Shown one piece after another: positions 59,984 through 64,000 of a stretch of DNA of 64,000 nt. Location of the stretch: positions 387,309 through 451,308 of the forward strand of contig DEXG01000015.1 of assembly GCA_002364005.1 (NCBI GenBank), in the 5' to 3' direction. Made by a program: the position numbers and the translations under genes. How positions within the stretch are numbered: position 1 is the first letter of the stretch; every line of letters begins with the position of its first letter. Below the pieces are notes generated by a model. The model ran no database searches. It was not told the DNA's origin and saw only the letters and a program-made list of their open reading frames with translations. This stretch comes from Phycisphaerales bacterium UBA3190. GTDB lineage: Bacteria; Planctomycetota; Phycisphaerae; Phycisphaerales; UBA1924.

Positions 59984-61933
59984 TCAGGCCGCGATCGAGT
60001 TGGTCCCGAGGATCGTTCCCAGCCAGCGATTCACATCGGCGCAGAACTCATCCTTATGAATGAACTTGGTCGCGCCGCGGCGGATCGATTCGTCGCGCAT
60101 GTTCGTGTCGTTGTTCCCCGTGAGCATGAAGAACGGCACATTCACCAGACTCCCGTTCTCGCGGACAACACGCAGCACCTCGTGACCATCGCAGCCGGGC
60201 AGATTGAAATCGCAGAGCACGAGCTGCGGAGCCCGCTCAGTATTAAAGTCGCCGGCCTCGATGCTCATGCAGGCACGGGTACCCGATTTCAACCAATCGA
60301 CCTCGACATTCCCACGCCGCTTGAGCAGTGAGATCACCAGCGTGGCGGCCAACGCGTCGTCCTCGATCAGAAGGATTCTCTGCGTGCCGGCGGTCTTGGC
60401 GGGCTCTTCGAGCTTCACCGATGCGGGGACCTCGCTCACCTTCCCCGGGTCGCTGATCATGACCTGATTGAACCGGCCGAATACTTTGACATTGTTCCGC
60501 CCGTCCGACTTGGCGGCGTAGACGCACTCGTCGGCTTCCTGCACAACATGTTCGGGGCTCTTGATTCGTTCGGGGACACCCGCGTCGGTGCTCGAGACCC
60601 CGATACTGGCGGTCACATCGAGCGTGTCGGGAACGCCATCAACCTCAGATAGGTCAAACGGCGTTGAATCGAACGACGCACGGACCTGCTCGGCCAGCGC
60701 GGCGCAGAAGTCCAGATCCTTCCCCTGAACGAGCACCGCGAACTCCTCGCCCCCGTAACGGAAGACCATGCCGTCGCTGCCGACGCACTGCTGCGTGCGC
60801 TTCGCCAGCTCGACGAGCACTACATCCCCCGCTGTGTGCCCGTAGGTGTCGTTCACGCTCTTGAAGCGGTCGGCGTCGAAGAACAGCACGCCGAAGGGCG
60901 TCTGGTCGCTGACGAACTCATCAAACACGCGTTTCATCTCGGCATCGAAGCGTTTTCGGTTGGCGACCTGTGTCAGGCCGTCAACGAGCGCTTCACGCTT
61001 GAACGCTTCTGCCTGCCGCTGCAGGTTCAGCTGGTGCTCGACACTTTTTTCCTGAGCGAGACTGATCAGTGCCGCTGCGCTGGGCATGCTCCCGATGCTC
61101 TGTCCGAACAACTTGGCCAGCGTCTTTCCGGTCTCTGCGACCTCGTTGAACAGCTGATCCGGCTTTGGGGCACGCTCATCGTACCACCGCTCCGCGAGCG
61201 TCTCGTAGGCCCGCACTTCGCTTGGTGAAGCGTCGTGATCAAGACATGCAGACACATGCGTCCCCAAGGCGACCACCCGAACGATCGCCTGGTGCGTCGA
61301 GACACAGTCCTCAGGGTGGTGGTGGTAGCGGATCGCCTCGACAATATCGACGGGGAGCTTCCACTTGCTCGCCATCTCGGAGCCGACCAGTGCGTGATCG
61401 AAGCCCAACGCCTTGCGTTCGTGCTCGCAGATCTCCCGGTGTGGCGTGCCGGTCATGATCTCCGCGTACCGATCCTTGACCGTGACACAGAAAACGAGGA
61501 CGCCGATATCCTGAAACAGCGATGCGGTGAACGCGTCTTCAGGATCAACACCCCCGACTTCCATCGCGAGCATGCGTGCCGCGGTCGCGCCGAGGATGGC
61601 CCGCCTCCAGTGCGATTCAAGGTCGAAGCCGTGCTCGGCATCTTTCATCGTCTCGACAAGACTGAACCCCAGCACCAGCGACTTGACCGTGTTCAGCCCC
61701 AGGTAACCCATCGCCCGGTCGATCGACCCGCAGGGTGTGGAGAGCCCGTAGAAACTTGAGTTGACCGTCTTGAGCACCTTGGCCGCCAACGCCTGGTCTT
61801 GCTGCACAAGCTTTGAGATATCACTCATCGCGACATCGGGATCGCTGGTGAGTTCAAGAAGTCGCACGGCAACAGCAGGGAGTGATGGAAGACCTGGGCA
61901 CACCAGGATGTCTTCAAGTCTGATAGATGTCAT
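59984..61933 (-). CDS. HDOD-GGDEF-receiver signalling protein
   Basis: 649 aa from ATG 61933 (GGAG ~10 bases upstream). Residues 1-~220 are an HDOD domain (LPSLPAVAVRLLELTSDPD, VLKTVNSSFYGLS, YHHHPED). Residues ~320-480 are a GGDEF diguanylate cyclase: FFDADRFKSVNDTYGHTAGD and active site RYGGEEFAVL; the RxxD inhibitory site is absent. Residues ~530-645 form a receiver domain (LLIEDD, phospho-Asp in LVLCDFNLPGCDG, Lys in FIHKDEF). The receiver at the C-terminus is unusual. It likely makes cyclic di-GMP under phosphorylation control. It abuts the converging purL stop. Confidence 0.88.
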   Translation of the reverse strand: MTSIRLEDILVCPGLPSLPAVAVRLLELTSDPDVAMSDISKLVQQDQALAAKVLKTVNSSFYGLSTPCGSIDRAMGYLGLNTVKSLVLGFSLVETMKDAEHGFDLESHWRRAILGATAARMLAMEVGGVDPEDAFTASLFQDIGVLVFCVTVKDRYAEIMTGTPHREICEHERKALGFDHALVGSEMASKWKLPVDIVEAIRYHHHPEDCVSTHQAIVRVVALGTHVSACLDHDASPSEVRAYETLAERWYDERAPKPDQLFNEVAETGKTLAKLFGQSIGSMPSAAALISLAQEKSVEHQLNLQRQAEAFKREALVDGLTQVANRKRFDAEMKRVFDEFVSDQTPFGVLFFDADRFKSVNDTYGHTAGDVVLVELAKRTQQCVGSDGMVFRYGGEEFAVLVQGKDLDFCAALAEQVRASFDSTPFDLSEVDGVPDTLDVTASIGVSSTDAGVPERIKSPEHVVQEADECVYAAKSDGRNNVKVFGRFNQVMISDPGKVSEVPASVKLEEPAKTAGTQRILLIEDDALAATLVISLLKRRGNVEVDWLKSGTRACMSIEAGDFNTERAPQLVLCDFNLPGCDGHEVLRVVRENGSLVNVPFFMLTGNNDTNMRDESIRRGATKFIHKDEFCADVNRWLGTILGTNSIAA

Positions 61934-62129
61934 GAGGGAACTCCAGATGGTGAGAAGACGCCAACCACGCAACTCACCCCTCGCGAGTCATCCTGACGCA
62001 TCTCATACCCCAGTTTTCGGGCCAATTTCATCGTGAATTGACACAGATCGAAAGAAGCATGTGGAGAAAAACACCCATCCTGGATCAGATCGGGTGCCGT
62101 GAGCACGAAGGACCGATAATACAGCAACT

Positions 62130-63587
62130 TCAGCGCAAGCCGTAATCTTTCAGCTTGCGATAGAGGGTGCGTTCGCCGATGCCCAGCAGCTTGGCGGTCT
62201 GCTCACGATTCCCACCGGTCAGCTTCAGGGTCTCCCGGATCGCCTGCTTTTCGAGCTGCTCCAGACTCGTGCCCGCCAGCGAGCCGGTCTGAGCCGACCC
62301 ATCGCCGGCCCCGTTGGGCTGCTCGTCCTGCGATATCTCCGCAGGGATATGGCGGACATCGATCTTGACCACCGAATGATCGTCCTCACGATCACCGATC
62401 GCCATCACCACCATGTTCTCGACCACATTGATCAACTGACGCACATTGCCCGGCCACGCGTACCCCGTCAGTCGCAGCAGGGCCGCATCACTTATTTCGG
62501 GGGTTGGCTGACCCGCGAGCAGCTCGCCGGCAAACTTGGCAATCGCGTGGCGCACGATGCGGGGGATGTCCTCCCGACGCTCCCGCAGCGGGGGCAGGTG
62601 GATGTGGGCCCCGTTGATGCGGAAGAACAGGTCCTGACGGAACGAGCCGTCGCCTGTCATCGCGCTCAGTTCCTTGTTCGTCGCGCTCACGAATCGCACA
62701 TCGACATGCTGCGCCTCGTTGGCACCCAGGCGGACCACCTCGCCGCTCTCGAGCACGCGTAGCAGCTTGGCCTGCATCGCCAGCGGCATGTCCCCGATCT
62801 CATCGAGAAACACCGTCCCGTGGTTGGCATACTCGAACACGCCCTCGCGGTCCTTCTCCGCACCCGTGAACGCGCCCTTGCGATGACCAAAGAGCTGGTC
62901 CTCCAGCAAGCTCTCGGCCTGCCCGGCGCAGTTCATCGTGACGAACCGCTTGCTGCTGCGGGGTGAGTTGTTGTGCACGGCTTGAGCAATCAGCTCCTTG
63001 CCCGTCCCGCTCTCGCCCGTGATCAGCACCGGGAGCTTGGAGTTGGCGACCGTCTTGACCGTCTTGAGAATCTTGCGCATCGCCTCGCTGCCCGCGACGA
63101 TCCCCTCGAAGCCGTCGTGCTGGACCAGGTCCTTGAGTTCGCCCGACTCGCTGCGCAGCACCGCCTGATCGGCGGCCCGGTTCACCACCGAGCGGAACAC
63201 CACCAGATCGAGGGGCTTTTGCACGAAGTCGAACGCCCCGTGCTTGAACGCATCGCGAGCCGTCGGCACATCGCCGTGGGCCGTCACCATGACGGTCTCA
63301 GCATCGGGCTGCAACTCGCCCGCCAGCTCCAGTACCCGCATGCCCGCGTTGCCGCCGTCGCTGTTGACGCCCTCCTTGCCCGCGCTCTCGGGCATGCGCA
63401 GGTCGGTCACGATGACATCGAACGAACCGTGACGCAGCTCGTTGGCCGCGTCCTCGATCCCGTGGACGATGGTGCAGATATGCCCGGGTCGGCGCAGGGC
63501 CTCGGCCATCACATCCGCGTGCTCGGGCTCGTCCTCGACGATCAGGACCTGGGCGACGACCTGTTCAGCTGGCTTTTTTTCGCTCAT
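62130..63587 (-). CDS. Sigma54-dependent response regulator, NtrC family
   Basis: About 485 aa from ATG 63587 (GTG 63617 is possible). Receiver domain with LIVEDEPEHAD, phospho-Asp in VIVTDLRMPES; directly after it lies an insert of ~14 residues (AGKEGVNSDGGNAG) not usual in receivers. AAA+ domain with GESGTGKELIAQAVH, sigma54 loop GAFTGA, TVFLDEIGDMPLAMQ and YAWPGNVRQLINVVENM. C-terminal Fis-type helix-turn-helix (NREQTAKLLGIGERTLYRKLKDYG). No kinase is adjacent, so it is an orphan regulator. ruvC lies upstream on the same strand, with 40 bp between. Confidence 0.92.
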   Translation of the reverse strand: MSEKKPAEQVVAQVLIVEDEPEHADVMAEALRRPGHICTIVHGIEDAANELRHGSFDVIVTDLRMPESAGKEGVNSDGGNAGMRVLELAGELQPDAETVMVTAHGDVPTARDAFKHGAFDFVQKPLDLVVFRSVVNRAADQAVLRSESGELKDLVQHDGFEGIVAGSEAMRKILKTVKTVANSKLPVLITGESGTGKELIAQAVHNNSPRSSKRFVTMNCAGQAESLLEDQLFGHRKGAFTGAEKDREGVFEYANHGTVFLDEIGDMPLAMQAKLLRVLESGEVVRLGANEAQHVDVRFVSATNKELSAMTGDGSFRQDLFFRINGAHIHLPPLRERREDIPRIVRHAIAKFAGELLAGQPTPEISDAALLRLTGYAWPGNVRQLINVVENMVVMAIGDREDDHSVVKIDVRHIPAEISQDEQPNGAGDGSAQTGSLAGTSLEQLEKQAIRETLKLTGGNREQTAKLLGIGERTLYRKLKDYGLR

Positions 63588-63627
63588 TGAGCGATTGTAT
63601 GCCCGCAAGGCGGACACCTGCGATGCC

Positions 63628-64000
63628 CTAGCTGGTCATGGACTCGATCTGATGGCGTCGCAACGCACAGGCCGCGATTGCCAGCGCATCGGCCAGGTCC
63701 GCGGGCTTGGGCAGCTCGGGCAACGCGAACATCGCCTGCACGCTCTCCTGCATCTGCCCCTTGGTCGCACGCCCCGAGCCCGTGGCGGCCTTCTTCACCT
63801 CCGCGGGCTTGAGTTCACATACTTCAACCCCGTTGCGGCGGGCAACCAGCAGGATCACCCCGCGTGCGTGGGCCATCTTCACGACCGTCCCCGGGTGGTC
63901 CTTGTGGGCGAACATCCCCTCGATCGCGATCAGATCGGGCTGGACCCGCTCGACCAGGGCCTGGACATCCGCTTCCAACTCCACGAGCCGATCCCCGATG
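63628..64000 (-). CDS. ruvC: Crossover junction endodeoxyribonuclease RuvC (C-terminal part)
   Basis: 124 codons visible; the 5' end is beyond 64000. RuvC cuts Holliday junctions. Seen: PDLIAIEGMFAHKDHPGTVVKMAHARGVI (second catalytic Glu in AIEGMF), KPAEVKKAATGSGRATKGQMQ, and DLADALAIAACALRR with the last acidic residues (DLADA). All match the RuvC family in order and spacing. The first catalytic Asp would be encoded outside the window. Confidence 0.9.
   Translation of the reverse strand, partial: IGDRLVELEADVQALVERVQPDLIAIEGMFAHKDHPGTVVKMAHARGVILLVARRNGVEVCELKPAEVKKAATGSGRATKGQMQESVQAMFALPELPKPADLADALAIAACALRRHQIESMTS

Overview
The window is a GC-rich, gene-dense bacterial chromosome segment. 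It most likely comes from a planctomycete of the Phycisphaerae (Phycisphaerales) type. The indications are four secreted proteins ending in the paired NFFDVSxFL dockerin-like module that finishes with GCP, FTLxELL prepilins with an H-X9/10-DG ending, short C-terminal sorting signals of the PEP-CTERM kind (PTPG or PVPG, a hydrophobic stretch, then RRRRA), three sigma54 activators, and a small protein with an RQAIVLREML tail motif seen in planctomycetes. The lineage call is inference from protein style; no rRNA is present.

Layout. Positions 1-6131 (minus strand) hold a peptidoglycan and division cluster, murC-murB-ddl-ftsQ-like-membrane protein, with a degenerate M16 peptidase upstream. Positions 6.7-7.2 kb carry a lysine-rich histone H1-like gene with its own promoter and terminator. 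Positions 7.3-12.3 kb (minus) hold a MshEN-like protein, mnmE, yidC and a phosphoesterase. Positions 12.6-14.6 kb hold two tandem clpP genes and a membrane protein. Positions 14.6-24.3 kb are housekeeping and accessory genes (dehydrogenase, HEAT lipoprotein, ABC ATPase, NAD-binding protein, RNase R, ThiL, phenylalanine hydroxylase), with two palindromic intergenic repeats on either side of thiL and its neighbour. A tRNA-Ile gene lies at 24.5 kb.

Positions 24.7-30.0 kb form a minus-strand operon of prepilin, sensor kinase, NtrC-type regulator and dockerin protein. Positions 30.6-35.3 kb hold an RNA-repair island: rtcR on the minus strand, then divergently a sigma54 promoter, a structured leader, four tRNA or tRNA-like genes (CAU, CAG, UUG, GUG anticodons), rtcB and rtcA. 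This is the most notable system in the window. RtcR would sense damaged RNA and switch on RtcB (RNA ligase) and RtcA (3'-phosphate cyclase) together with new tRNA molecules. One of these has a leucine anticodon on a class I body.

Positions 35.4-48.2 kb are rich in secreted or surface proteins (lamin-tail-like dockerin protein, prepilin, PEP-CTERM proteins, choice-of-anchor-like protein, lipoprotein, two tandem HAF-repeat dockerin paralogues), with a metallothionein, a Rho-N-like small protein, a DUF502 protein and galE between them. An orphan helix-turn-helix protein at 48.3 kb sits beside palindromic operators. Positions 49.6-56.2 kb (minus) are a type IV pilus operon, pilT-pilC-pilV-pilX-pilW-like. 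The rest holds rnhA, a PurS-PurS-PurL fusion, an HDOD-GGDEF-REC regulator, a third NtrC-type regulator and the end of ruvC.
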